The translations under genes and the position numbers were made by a program. The notes beneath the pieces are model-generated. The model was not told where the DNA came from, did not search any database, and saw only the letters and a program-made list of their open reading frames with translations. From Choristocarpus tenellus KU-1152 (lineage: Eukaryota > Phaeophyceae): 29,215 nt of DNA. Numbering within the stretch: position 1 is the first letter of the stretch; each line of letters opens with the position of its first letter. Location of the stretch: NCBI GenBank assembly GCA_964200185.2, contig CAXNAD020000112.1, positions 1 through 29,215 on the forward strand, written 5' to 3'. This document shows, one piece after another, positions 1-9,921 of this stretch.

Positions 1-609
1 GGGGGGGAGGAGCGTAGGGACGAACACAGAGGCATGGCTGGGTGCCTCAGACAGGATTCAGGCGTCTCCTATCTTTGGTTAGTGAAAATTGTGAGGTTCA
101 CTGAGTCGGTTCTACCTCAAACAGTGGCGGCAGCAGCATCATTTTTTTTTTCTTTTTTCTCATGAGCAAATTCCATACAGTACAAAACGTTTCTGTTCTT
201 CTTTAAGCTCTACAACAAACATATAAAAAAATAAACTAACGATCATCACAACCGACCGACCTCTCCCGCTTCTTCCTAGTGAAAAAAAAAAAACTTACAA
301 CCGACAGATGCTGGCGGCCCAAAAAAAAAGAAAACAAAAAAAAAGCGTACATTTTACAATGCTAGACACTTATTAAAACAACATACACACACACACACAA
401 AAGTAGTTGTGATTATAGCCCAGGTGTGAAGGCACGAAGTTTACAACCCAACTCACATCTGTCTCTGATCAACTTTTCAAGTAGGGATGATCCCCAGGGG
501 GGAGGGAGAGGACATCCAAAAGCATTAAAAAGTGAAACACACAAAAAAACAAAAAAAAAAAAGGTACAGCAAGCGATCCGCTGGGAAAAGAAAAAAAAAG
601 AAAAAAAAG
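1..609. other. Gene-free A-rich flank
   Basis: No recognisable exon on either strand. The plus strand has long A runs (about 281-340 and 543-608) and a short CA repeat near 383-400. Read on the minus strand it is T-rich and could be 3' UTR or intron of the histidine phosphatase gene. Open frames here are low-complexity and look non-coding. Confidence 0.5.
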
Positions 610-2429
610 TCAATCCACCACAGATCCCGGGTCACCTTCTAGATCAATCTCCCCCTTCAATGATCCCCCGCCACTGTACCAAATAACAAGCTCTTACATC
701 TCTTCCCTTGGTGTCACCTCAAAGTAGTCCCAACCCTAGCCCTAACAAAACTCCCTCGAACGAACCTCACCCTACGACACCCTCACCTGTAGTAGAAGCG
801 TCCAAATCGCGCTCGTTCTGCCTTGGAGGCGACGATCGTGGCGAGGTTCTGGAAATTTCCAAACTGCTGCTCGGTTAAACGCGGCTCCTCCCTAACCCCA
901 ACGATGTAGTTGGTATCAAACGCCTCCACCATGCCCGCAAGGGTCTGTTCGTTGACATTGCGGAGGCGTGTTTGTCACTCCGGAGTGTGTAACCTACACT
1001 TTAGAACATGGTACAAAAAAAATAATGGCGACCGCTAGGACGAAGCAATAATACTCCAATCAGACAACAAACAAAAGAGGTCCTTCGGAAAAGGTTCCAG
1101 CGGGAGTAGGAAGCAGTGACACAAATTGGCTGTGTGGCTGGGTTGGTGACTGGGGTAAGCAAGAAGGCACATGGGAAAGAGAGAGCGAGAGAGAGAGAGA
1201 GAGAGAGAAGGGGGATGAAACAATAAAAGAATGATGACAAGCATTTACCATACCATCACAGACCACTTGCTTTGGCACATTCAACCTTGAATATTACAAT
1301 GATCCACTCCCTGGTCATTCTTATTATCCTTGATTGGATGGTATGCAACAGTATGCAATTGAGGTCTTGGAGATAAGTGCCATTACCAGAGATTGTGCTA
1401 CTATCATGTAAATGCTGCAACATACACGCCTACGACCTCAGTCATGGCGACACCATAGGCAGAGAGACACACAACACAGATGAAAACATATATTCCACCC
1501 AAGACAATGCATGCAACTCCCTGCAACCCCCTACAACCCCCCATCCTTAAGTGAATCCCAAGTGACTTGAATTTTTAAAAAAAGGTAAAAAATAAGTAAA
1601 AAGGACAACAAAACAGTTGAGAGTACTCGACACTAGCTGACCCTTGACTGCACCTGCTTGGTTCGCATGTAGGGAGAGGTGTAAATAAAGAGGGGCTTGT
1701 CCCCAATGAACTCCTTGATGTTCTCCCCAGCTACACGCGAGTCTTGAAACCCTTTCTTGGTGAGAGGGATCTTCCAATCCGGGATGTGGACGTAGGTCTG
1801 TACAAATAGAGAGTGAGTGAGTGTGAGTGTGTGTGTGTGTGTGCGCGCGCGCGCGCGCGTGGGTGCATGAGAGAGAGGAGAGATAGAGAGCAGCCATAAC
1901 ACAAAAAAAAACAATGCAAGCACAGAACTTTACTCTGGTAGAGGGAGTATCATAGAGCTCCACCACACGAAGGATAACAAATAATAACTGAAGTTTGATC
2001 CCTGAAATATAGCCAGGGGAAGGATCAGAGCAAGCAGTTCCTTGGGAGGCGGTGCTTCAAATACTTGCGTGTTGCCGCAACCAGTAGTACCTCCTACGGG
2101 CTGGTATTGAGCGGGGAGTGCTTATCATGTAAAATGCAACTCATGAGGGTGATGAGGTTCTTGAGGGGTTGAGCATGGTCCTGTGATGCTACTGCAAACA
2201 GTCTCTTCGATATCCTTTTGTCAGACAGAACGCACGCGCCAACCCTCATACACCTCACCGACTCATCCAGGTTCCCCATGCTCTCCCCATGCCTAACGAT
2301 GATGATTCTCTCCGGCTTGATCAATCTCGTGCCGATATCACCCGAGAATAAGCCCAGACTATCCTGCTCCCCCCGTGCGGATTGTTGTAAATATTGGCAA
2401 GGCATGCAAGGCACGAGGTGGTTTTTCAT
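610..2429 (-). CDS. Histidine phosphatase (phosphoglycerate-mutase-like), partial or truncated
   Basis: Multi-exon minus-strand gene of the histidine phosphatase superfamily, closest in memory to the plant AT74-type phosphoglycerate-mutase-like proteins; the substrate is unknown. Exon 1 (2259-2429, start uncertain) has the catalytic motif RIIIVRHGESMGNLDES; its His accepts the phosphate in this family. Exon 2 (1654-1797) reads DWKIPLTKKG and then TSPYMRTKQ. Exon 3 (787-944) begins TLAGMVEAF and continues VREEPRLTEQQFGNFQN. Introns are canonical (gtgagg..tacag, then gtgcag..aacag) and rejoin in frame as SPYMRTKQTLAGM. Exon 3 ends two bases into a codon at a gtgagg donor. A compatible acceptor at 674-676 would add exon 610-673, ending GDPGSVVD and a stop, but that leaves out the second half of the domain, including the second catalytic His. 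Either the gene is truncated or its remaining exons lie left of the window. The family call is strong; the start and 3' end are not. Confidence 0.8.
1176..1209. repeat. (GA)n microsatellite
   Basis: Near-perfect GA repeat inside intron 2 of the histidine phosphatase gene. It produces the leucine/serine-rich chance frames on the minus strand. Confidence 0.9.
1811..1862. repeat. (GT)n-(GC)n alternating purine-pyrimidine tract
   Basis: GAGT/GT units run into a pure CG/GC alternation at about 1843-1860, within intron 1 of the histidine phosphatase gene and very close to the exon 2 acceptor. Long alternating GT/GC DNA is a classic Z-DNA-forming composition. Confidence 0.9.
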
Positions 2430-2812
2430 TGGTTACCATCAGCAAACCGACAGGCAGGAGGAGTAAGGCATTGGGTTGGGGGAAGGCAGTCATGTGGTGG
2501 AAATACAGATGCCGACGGAATATTTGAAGGGTGGTGGAAGGGGTTGGAGTGTTTTTTCTGCTAGTTTTCCGTTCGTTCTTTCAATTGGAGAGCTAACAAA
2601 AAAAACATGCCTGCAAAGAATTCCGAGGTTTGTTAAAAGCAAGTAGGAGTGGAGGGGGGGGGAGGGGGGGGAAGTTTTTTTTGGGGGGATATGAGGAGTC
2701 TTGGATGACCCTTTGCCAACGAATAGTAACCTTGAATGCCTCCTACAGAAGTAAACCTGTGATCAGTATCAAGGGTTTCAGTAAATCAGGCAGGCTTCCA
2801 ATCAACAAACTC

Positions 2813-2814
<2 letters not shown>

Positions 2815-2867
<53 letters not shown>
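2815..2867. repeat. (CA)n microsatellite
   Basis: About 26 uninterrupted AC dinucleotides. The His/Thr and Cys/Val reading frames across it are repeat artefacts. Confidence 0.97.
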
Positions 2868-2868
<1 letters not shown>

Positions 2869-3145
2869 GATAAAACATGACAAGCTCATTTATCCAAGTA
2901 GCAATGCAGTCAACAAAATAGAAACATTTTGCAATAGAGAGCAGGACATCAGGGAGTCCAACATGTCCTTCATCCCCCAAAGGTCACAGTGTGGCATACA
3001 TCAGGGACAACATTGTTAAGATTCAGGTGTACAAGCCAATCCCTCCTCCCTGCCCAAGCCATCAATTCTAACTCCCTCTTGCCCCTCCCACATTCTGGAC
3101 TCGGAGTTTGGCATTATCAGTTCATTCCACGAAAGGCATCACATA

Positions 3146-3171
3146 TCCATCCATCCATCCATCCATCCATC
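3146..3171. repeat. (CATC)n microsatellite
   Basis: Six tandem copies of a CATC-type tetramer. Confidence 0.95.
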
Positions 3172-3942
3172 TTGTAGACAGGGGATTCTCATCACTAAGC
3201 ACCTGCATGAAATTGAGACAGTTGTCCCCTATCACTAGGTGTCCCTGCATACATTTATGTCTGTATCTTGATGTGTGGCCAAAGGGGGCTAACGCAGTAG
3301 AGGAAGTCTCAGTAAAAATACCCATACAAGTCAAAATGCATCCCAACCCTCAGCTAAAACCCTCAGAGATCAAACTGACAGCAAAAATCGTGTCAACTTG
3401 AGAGATAAAGGGCTCATATTTCACAAAATATTCCTGTTTACCAGGTATCTGTGCAATAAAATTTTCTGGGTTGGCTACAGGACACACCAAATGTCCCTAG
3501 AGAAGGGTAGTCACCCAGGCTGGGAAGGCATACATTAGTAGCATCGCAAAAATAACACCATTAATAGAGGGACTAAGGGCAGGAATAGGGATACTGTTTC
3601 CTGAGGATTTGAGGCTGGGTTTGTGCTCAAATTGATTTGAAATTACTTGATCAATCACTCCTGGTTCCCTAGTCAATTTGCAAGGGAAAGCGGTCTTTGG
3701 TAGTGCTCCAGAGGGTCAGCATCAAACAACATAAACATACCCTTGAGGTTTGTACTTGGTCCCAGTATTGCTGCAAAGTGGTCAAGACCAACCTTTGGAT
3801 TGGATTTCAGCAAGGGTCGGGCAAGCAAATATCTCTACTATTACATGCACCCTATGCATAGAACACACCTTGTGATGCCACCTACTTGGTTCCCAAAGTG
3901 CACTACATCTTCAAGGGCGATAGACCAATTGAACGTAGATAC

Positions 3943-4662
3943 CTACACGCTATTTTTTCTCCTCCAAGCGGTAGAAGTACATCCCGTCCATAATATTTGT
4001 AATGTGAAAACCCTCTTCATATGATATGCTACACCGCGCCAATCAATAACCTCTGTGCTCACCTGGTCTCCTTGAGAGTAATGGCGCCTCCCCCAGAAGG
4101 ATTCGTGTCCCCGCCGGCCTCCTGTGTGGTATATCCTCTGTTGATGATTATGCACCTTCTCTCGTGCCTCCGACCGCACCACTCCAGGAGCCATAAACAT
4201 TCTCAACTGATGGTGTTGGACCCTCCAGGCTCGCCGCACTTTCCGACCAAATTTAACTTGTGACGGGTCCTCGCCATTTCCGCTTCGTTCGGTGTCCTTG
4301 CTTGAACCTAAAGCACCCTCCTGTAGGTTGGCAATTTTGCTCATATATTCTCCCACCCTCTTGAGTTTCCCCCGGTACCCCTTGCTCCCGCAATTTTCAC
4401 ATACCTCCCAGTTCCAGTTGAGGAGAACAGGTGCGCTTCTGATAACATCAACATTGTGTATGGGCGAATTTCCAACTAAGCGGAAGAAAACTTGATTATG
4501 CAAACACCCAGGCCTAAAGCTTCCAGCGACGGCGAGGCCTCTGCCTTTCAGGCCTGCTTGCATCGATTCTGGGGAGTGGGCTCGGCGTAGGGAACCCTGG
4601 CTCAGAGTGGGAAAGATGGTTTTTGGGGGGGGGCTATGAGGCTGCCCAGGCCAGTGCATCAT
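3943..4662 (-). CDS. Hypothetical basic protein, long ORF
   Basis: A 239-codon frame with an ATG at 4662 and an in-frame TAG shortly upstream. I do not recognise it. The N-terminal third is rich in Arg/Ser/Gly and poor in acidic residues, as in organelle presequences. The middle has one CxxC pair (VCENCGSKGYRGKLKR), and a basic segment follows (KFGRKVRRAWRVQHHQLRMF, then TGGRRGHESFWGRRHYSQGD). A good donor (cag|gtgagc) follows SQGDQ at about 4064. A 45-nt intron from there would join to GFHITNIMDGMYFYRLEEKK and a stop near 3950, giving a different C-terminus. Length, composition and the donor suggest a real gene, perhaps an organellar nucleic-acid-binding or ribosomal protein, but that is a guess. 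Frames on the opposite strand here are taken as shadows. Confidence 0.4.
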   Translation of the reverse strand: MMHWPGQPHSPPPKTIFPTLSQGSLRRAHSPESMQAGLKGRGLAVAGSFRPGCLHNQVFFRLVGNSPIHNVDVIRSAPVLLNWNWEVCENCGSKGYRGKLKRVGEYMSKIANLQEGALGSSKDTERSGNGEDPSQVKFGRKVRRAWRVQHHQLRMFMAPGVVRSEAREKVHNHQQRIYHTGGRRGHESFWGRRHYSQGDQVSTEVIDWRGVAYHMKRVFTLQILWTGCTSTAWRRKNSV

Positions 4663-6170
4663 CGCCCTGGAGCCCCCAAAACTGACAAACTAAACTATCA
4701 TCAAACTACCTCCTGTACAGCCCAAACTCAGAAGAACTTTGTTGGACTGCATCGCTAGGGTGTCCTCAACCACCTAGACCACTACATGAGCTCTACCACT
4801 CCCTCTTTCACCAATTGTCTCTTCCTTAAGAATACTTCGATATAGATGCAAAAGTAACATCAACTTGTTGGTATATGTGTGTAGTAGTGTTATTACTCTT
4901 GTGACTCCCCACACTACAAATCTTTCTCGTAACCCTTCCGTCACAAGGTTGCAAATCTCAACTTCTGTGCACATGTACCTTAGGTATACTACTGTCGCAA
5001 CTTGTACTTAAGTTCTTACATCTCAATTAGCTTATCTCACTGATGGAGGTGGAAAGGTTACAGCAATGTACCATTTCAAGAACAATAGTGGTAAACCTTC
5101 TTCCCCAGAATCCGTAACGACAAGCCCAGTAGGAATTTCTGAGGTGGAATACCTAAAACGACCCCCCCTATGTTGTGCGACTTTGCTGAGACATCTCTAG
5201 AACTCGAAACAGCTGTTCTTATCTAATCATCGCTATCCTACCCATCAGCCTGAACATATTATTTTCTCGCACATTCGTCCATGCGATGTGCAATGAACCT
5301 AGGGATGGCATTGCCAAACTGGACTTGAGAGACAGTCACTTCAAGAGTTGTAGAGCACAGCGAGATAAGTTGGGTGTCCTGAAAAGAATGCAACGAGCGT
5401 CATAGTTGCCCGAGCTGACGTGATGTTCAAAGAACGAAGAAGTCACACCTGAACCACCCCGATGGTCCACCAGAGGGGATCGGGGGATCCCCTGTCTATG
5501 ATCTTCTCAGGTTCAGAATCATCGGATAATGAGGAAGAGGCATTGGACATGAGCGCAGATTCCGACCCACTGTTGGACTTGATGTCTTGAATGGACCCAC
5601 TCTCTCATTGGTCTTCTTCTTGCATCGTTTCTTCAGCAAAAACAATGCCACGCTCCTCCTAACTACAGAGTTTGTGTGCCTTAGATCTAGGTAGGACAAC
5701 TATCTTGCTTCAACCCGATATCTGAACGCACTGGGTTGCCAGCATGAATCTTGTGATTTGAAATCTATTTTTATCCATTGAACCCCTACAGTTGAATGGT
5801 GTTGACCTCGCTACCTGGTCAGATTGCAGTCTTCCCTTGACACACCAGTCCCTGCAACACCCCAAGCCTTGTTGGAAGATGTGCAGAAAGCGTTGATTAA
5901 TGTGTTCACCCCTTTATATGATGTGAGAGTGTTTCAGCCTGTAGACTTCACCCTCCTTGAAGCAGGACAAGACTGAGTGTATCGATCTGTACACACTATA
6001 CGACATCCATGAATCGTTCTGTAGATGATGTTCACTGCACCAAACCCCCCTTCAGATAGTGGTTACACTGGTGCACCATCATCCTCTTCATCGAGCACTT
6101 AAAATCGCACTCATGGAAGATGGATTGCTCATCAAGACTTCTCTTGAACAAATCTAGGAAGGGTATGATA
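4663..6170. other. No intact gene; eroded plus-strand coding-like pieces
   Basis: No intact ORF. Several plus-strand pieces look coding-like but are broken by stops and frame changes: about 5291-5400 (reads NEPRDGIAKLDLRDSHFKSC), an acidic piece at 5502-5590 (SGSESSDNEEEALDMSADSD) preceded by a tcttctcag acceptor-like site, and about 5830-5976 (VPATPQALLEDVQKALINVF). They could be exons of an unknown gene or remains of a mobile element; no family is recognised. Confidence 0.3.
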
Positions 6171-6338
6171 TAGTGAAGATAACAAAATTCTTCTTAGTGC
6201 ATTACCCAATGTTAAACCATAACCACGCTCCAGCGGTTCAATTATGATATTAGCTATATTGCTTTCATCATTTGCACCATCATATACAATTTTTGATGGC
6301 TTGATTAATGAATTCCAATTCTTATTAAGTAATGACAT
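6171..6338 (-). pseudogene. rpoA: rpoA 5' fragment (alphaproteobacterial/mitochondrial type)
   Basis: The minus frame from ATG at 6338 encodes the first ~56 residues of a bacterial RNA polymerase alpha subunit. It reads [17 protein letters not shown], a short variable stretch, then [20 protein letters not shown] and ILLSSL. The [18 protein letters not shown] block is the conserved alpha N-terminal assembly motif, and KNW..LIKP at the start is typical of Rickettsiales and other alphaproteobacteria. Similarity stops at SSL (about 6171), and the frame runs into unrelated residues and a stop, so only about one sixth of a normal ~340-residue protein remains. An AGGG about 10 bases before the ATG could be an old bacterial ribosome-binding site. 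Plastid RpoA starts differently, so a plastid source is less likely. Confidence 0.85.
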
Positions 6339-6397
6339 ATATTTGTTCCCTAAATCTCTTAAATATCTCAACTAAATGAGAAAAAACTATGTGATAA

Positions 6398-6625
6398 ACC
6401 TCCCCATCCAAGTTCTCTATATGCCCACCATGCTCCAAGACCAATACCAGCTGTTAGTGCCATTAGCGCAAAACTCGAGAAAGTCTTATTAATTTGCAGA
6501 ATTTCTTTTTTTTCAAGTGGTCTATACAGTAAGAGTACTCCTCCTGTAAAAAGTCCAACATAGCTGACTAGTCCTGTGTATAGTAAGGGAGGGTGAATTG
6601 CAAGAGGGTCTGCTACTACAGTTAA
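6398..6625 (-). pseudogene. ccmF: ccmF internal fragment (cytochrome c heme lyase, WWD region)
   Basis: The minus frame reads ADPLAIHPPLLYTGLVSYVG, then a hydrophobic stretch and SSFALMALTAGIGLGAWWAY followed by RELGWGG. This is the conserved region of CcmF, the System I cytochrome c maturation heme lyase, up to the start of its WWD motif. In CcmF the next residues are normally FWFWDPVEN; here similarity ends at GWGG (6398) and a stop follows at 6368-6370. About 76 residues of a ~600-residue protein remain, with neither end. It is AT-rich and in the same orientation as the rpoA fragment 60 bases away. The source could be the host mitochondrion (some protist mitochondrial genomes carry ccmF) or an alphaproteobacterial symbiont. 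Confidence 0.85.
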
Positions 6626-8269
6626 TTAGGCCTGTGACTATGAACAAAGTGTCACAAGGCCATCAACCTTTCTGGTCACTCCCCTGTCCCCACAACTTCC
6701 AACACAGCTATCGTTCACACACCCCACCATGAGCACATTCCTCACTTACTTGAATTTCGTCCAACTTCAGCGAGGGAAGCAACGTCTTTGGATGGGGATG
6801 AACCATCACCAGGCAGAAGAACCATCCTAGCCTGTTCTTCTGCTTGGTCGTTGACGACATCACCTGTGACAGGTGGTTCTGATGGCTGTTCCAGGTCCCG
6901 GCCTCATCGTCCCAACCATCATGCTGAATCCCCACCCATGATCAGTCAGCATGTAAACAAGCACCATAGCACTCCACAACGTGATACTTGACTGTACACT
7001 GGCTGTCAGGCTCTTGCTCATGAGGGTCATTCAACCCAGTTATGCCTCAACAACCCACAGGATAATCATTGGCTCTACTTGTGCCACAAGATAAAGGAGT
7101 GTGTGAAGCGCTGATAATCAGATTCCTCATCAATAAACAGACCAGGTAGAACTTTCCAATGGGCTCACTTCATTACACGCAGCTCCATTGTGGCATCAAA
7201 CAAAATGGTCATGACGAATTTGTTCCTGCCAAGGAAAGGAATGGTCCAAAGAATAGAACATGGACATGCATTCTGTATGACGGAATACTGACCTCTTGAT
7301 TTTCCGACGAAAAACCTCCAACGTACGCAGTAAGCAAGATGCTCAGTAATCCTGTGTGATGTTTGATTGGTAAAATGACACTGCTTTAGACTCCCGCTAT
7401 TGGATACTAATCCAAGGAAGGTGTTCATTTGGAAGAGAGAACCACGGTCATGAATGATGCGAATTCTTACATACATTCATGCTGAAGTCCTCTTTTCCAA
7501 CAGCCCCTCAAATACATACTTTTGATCCTGCCTAGCCAGCATCACTTTACGGGATTGATTCTTGACTCCCATTCATTCAAGGTTCCACTGTGGGGAAAAA
7601 CTAAGACAAATGAGCTCGCTGTCTCCTTAGTGTCCTATCAACAACAATAGCAGCACGGAGTCTCCAAAATTGGCAGGGGAGGGGATGAAAGTACCCCAGA
7701 AGTTGTCACGGAAATTCTTTGTGTTGAGCATGCTGAAAAGTTCAAGAGGTTCATGACAACACTGGCTGGTCAACTTTGCTGTAAACTGAGTGAGGTGCAT
7801 ATGCCACAAAACTTTATCTTCTCATCAGTCAATGATGTTACCTTTCAGTTCCCTACTATCTTTTATGCCCTCTTGTCTCGGAGAAAACCCACATCATGTG
7901 TCCAATCCTGGTCTTGACATAACAAAGGTAGCACACTCCAATCCTAGCCCCCCCCTTCACCACAAGTCCACACCCCAGTTTTCAGGTTGATTCCTCACAC
8001 ACTACAGAGTAGCACAGCCAAATGGTGGGTGTACGCGTTGCATTTCAGTCCCATAGTTACTTCCAAGCTGACCAGGTATTGCCCTGAGAAAGCTTACTAT
8101 GTAGACATAGGAAACAATCCTCCCCCTCAAACTACTAGTAAGTAATCCCAAGACAGCAAATTGTAAGGATGTTTGCTGCCATGTAAGTAGATGACAAAAT
8201 ACATTTAAGCTGCTGACATGCCATCATTGTCGTGGTCCCTGTTGCCTTCTCATATTTCCCACTTCTATT
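6626..8269. other. No intact gene; coding-like remnants
   Basis: No recognisable gene. A plus-strand frame stays open from about 6690 to 6988 (Pro/Ser/His-rich, reads SLDGDEPSPGRRTILACSSA). Another is open for about 88 codons near 7650-7918 and reads VEHAEKFKRFMTTLAGQLCC. A minus-strand frame at 7165-7476 carries a peptide also found near 19060. These may be exons of an unknown gene or decayed mobile-element ORFs. Confidence 0.3.
7165..7260 (-). repeat. Dispersed coding-like repeat, copy 1
   Basis: Part of an open minus frame (7165-7476). The segment ILWTIPFLGRNKFVMTILFD followed by ATMEL matches, in the same relative frame, a plus-strand segment at about 19045-19115 (VLWMTGVHRDRLVTFILFD, then PTMEQ). 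The DNA also matches, for example tttgatgccacaatggag against tttgaccccacaatggag. Conservation at the peptide level suggests a diverged repeated element that once encoded protein. Family not recognised. Confidence 0.45.
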
Positions 8270-9207
8270 CTAGGAACGGCGCTCCTTCATTAGGGCTTCT
8301 CTCTCCTTAAACCTGCACAGGACAGGGGGGATGTAGAAACCCGTAAGCATCAAGAAATGGGCTAAGTCAGGGTATTTTCTCAGGTCTCACTGACACAAAC
8401 ACTTCCCTCACAGCATATCCATCAAGTGAATGCACGGATCTCCTTCGTGAAGTTAGGTTGCAGTAGGGGTGGTGCCATGAATAACGTACCACACAGTAAG
8501 CCCCTTGAAATTGATCTTGCTAGAAAAATATGAGATATTTCAAGTATAAAGACCCACCCATGGACAAGGTTATTCTACAAGAATATTGGCAAAAAAAAAT
8601 TGCATTGAGCGATGCAATCATTTCCCGGTGATCTTTCCCACGTACACATCCAAGCTTGTCTATTTCAAGAATTCATGGTAACCAGTAGAATATGCTTATT
8701 CAAGTACATGAATCAGTCCGTACCATGAAATCAGTCATTGCAATGGTATCCTCTTTATATCGAATGCAGTCCTATGAGTGATAAGTGGACAAAGAAAAGT
8801 ATATTTTACGTGTAATTTGTCCTACCCAGTCTTCCTTACGACAAGAAGGCGTGGTCGAGAAGAAATATTAAGACAGTACATTTTGGGATAACAAATACAT
8901 ATTAGTAGCCGATGCGGTCTTCACTTTGAAATATACGCTATTTTTATCGTGTTACAACCCTATTTCCCACAATCTCCCGGTTGAACGTTCAAACGATGAC
9001 TACTCACTCTAGGTATTGGCACTTCTCGTAAATGTGTCTCTCATGCGTGCATTCCCATGGCATGTAACTAGTCTCCACACGGCACTTATTCAAAGGGATT
9101 AACAAGTGGGCGCACTTGTCACGAAACGCCAACGGAAGCCTGGCTTCAACCATTTCGGCCTCCGTAGCCTTTCCCTCCACCCCATGGCCGTGCCCGTGTC
9201 CTCCCAT
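8270..9207 (-). CDS. NDUFB7: NADH:ubiquinone oxidoreductase B18 subunit (NDUFB7)
   Basis: Nuclear-encoded accessory subunit of mitochondrial complex I, on the intermembrane-space side of the membrane arm. Two exons: 9008-9207 (ATG at 9207) and 8270-8312, joined across a 695-nt intron (gtgagt..tgtgcag) into an 80-residue protein. The family signature is clear: EMVEARLPLAFRDKCAHLL, then IPLNKCR, MPWECTHERHIYEKCQYLE. Four Cys form the twin CX9C pairs, C32/C42 and C53/C63, which in this family make two disulfides through Mia40-dependent import. The second exon adds only FKEREALMKERRS and a stop, so the protein is shorter than plant (~100) or human (137) homologues, which have longer basic tails. 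The N-terminus has a short HGHGHG run and no presequence, as expected for a CX9C protein. It is head-to-head with the gene starting at 9922. Confidence 0.92.
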
Positions 9208-9921
9208 TGCAGTAAAGCCCTCCCTGCAGTCATGAGTCAGCGGTTGGGAAATGGAGTTACAACGAGATGCCGTGGTCGGATTCTCTAAAGGGTGTGGTCT
9301 TCAACCTATAATCTAAAGTCGTGTCACCTAGGGGTCTCACCATATGGTCTAGTTGCGTCAAGCAATGCGTATACCTACAATGTCAGCATTTAACAAGTGT
9401 CAGTCCCAATTCGCTCTAGAGTATGCTGGTCGATTTCCAAGTCCAGCAAGGTTTTCATTCCATTTTTCCATTTTTCCATTATCAAAGTCGCATAAAATCT
9501 TCTAACTACGGGACCTCCGGAGAGTTGTGCCTATGATATCAAAGGTCTCGTTACAGATCTCTCTGACTATTCCAAATTTCCATACCATCTCAATCAACCT
9601 GCCCATATTTACACAGAAGTCAACGTGCAAGCTTGGGATCACCTTTTTGCACCTGGGGATAAGATCGTGGGTTAATCTACCTTTAACTCCCTCCCTAGTC
9701 ACCGAACACAAGGTGAAACAAAGGTGAAGCAGAATTCACTTCACCCTTTCCCTTAACTCTCATCTATGACCAAGCGTAAAGCAATCAATATAATACCAAA
9801 CCCTTCATATGTACTCACCACCTTTACAAACTCACCTCACAAGAAATATCCCGACCTAAAGGTCACTGACAGAAGAAACTTTGGGTATCTCAACCATTAG
9901 TGTGTATCAGGCCAGGGCATC
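9208..9921. promoter_or_regulatory. Divergent intergenic region
   Basis: A 714-nt gap between two divergently transcribed genes, both with products predicted for the mitochondrial intermembrane space, so it should hold both promoters. I see no defined element. A short ccatttttccattttt repeat lies near 9460-9480, and the minus-strand frame at 9502-9711 has no recognisable similarity. Confidence 0.4.

Larger units (their letters stand above)
2430..3942. other. Gene-poor stretch with simple repeats
   Basis: No exon with recognisable protein similarity on either strand. The stretch contains a G-rich run (about 2650-2690), a (CA)n tract and a (CATC)n tract, which explain most of the open frames here. 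Confidence 0.5.

Noticed and set aside
426-686. 86-codon plus ORF with Lys runs
   Set aside because: Low-complexity frame over A-runs, opposite the phosphatase 3' region; no protein-like pattern.
947-990. Non-canonical splice site for phosphatase exon 3
   Set aside because: An in-frame stop first suggested a non-AG acceptor near 975, but a canonical AG just before 944 gives the expected KQTLAGM junction.
1547-1966. 139-codon minus ORF with His-Thr repeats
   Set aside because: Most of it is the translated GT/GC microsatellite. Only the 1654-1797 part is real, as exon 2 of the phosphatase, partly in another frame.
6132-6371. Plastid origin of the RpoA-like fragment
   Set aside because: The KNW..LIKP start and the neighbouring ccmF piece are alphaproteobacterial or mitochondrial in type; plastid RpoA begins differently and plastids use CcsA, not CcmF.
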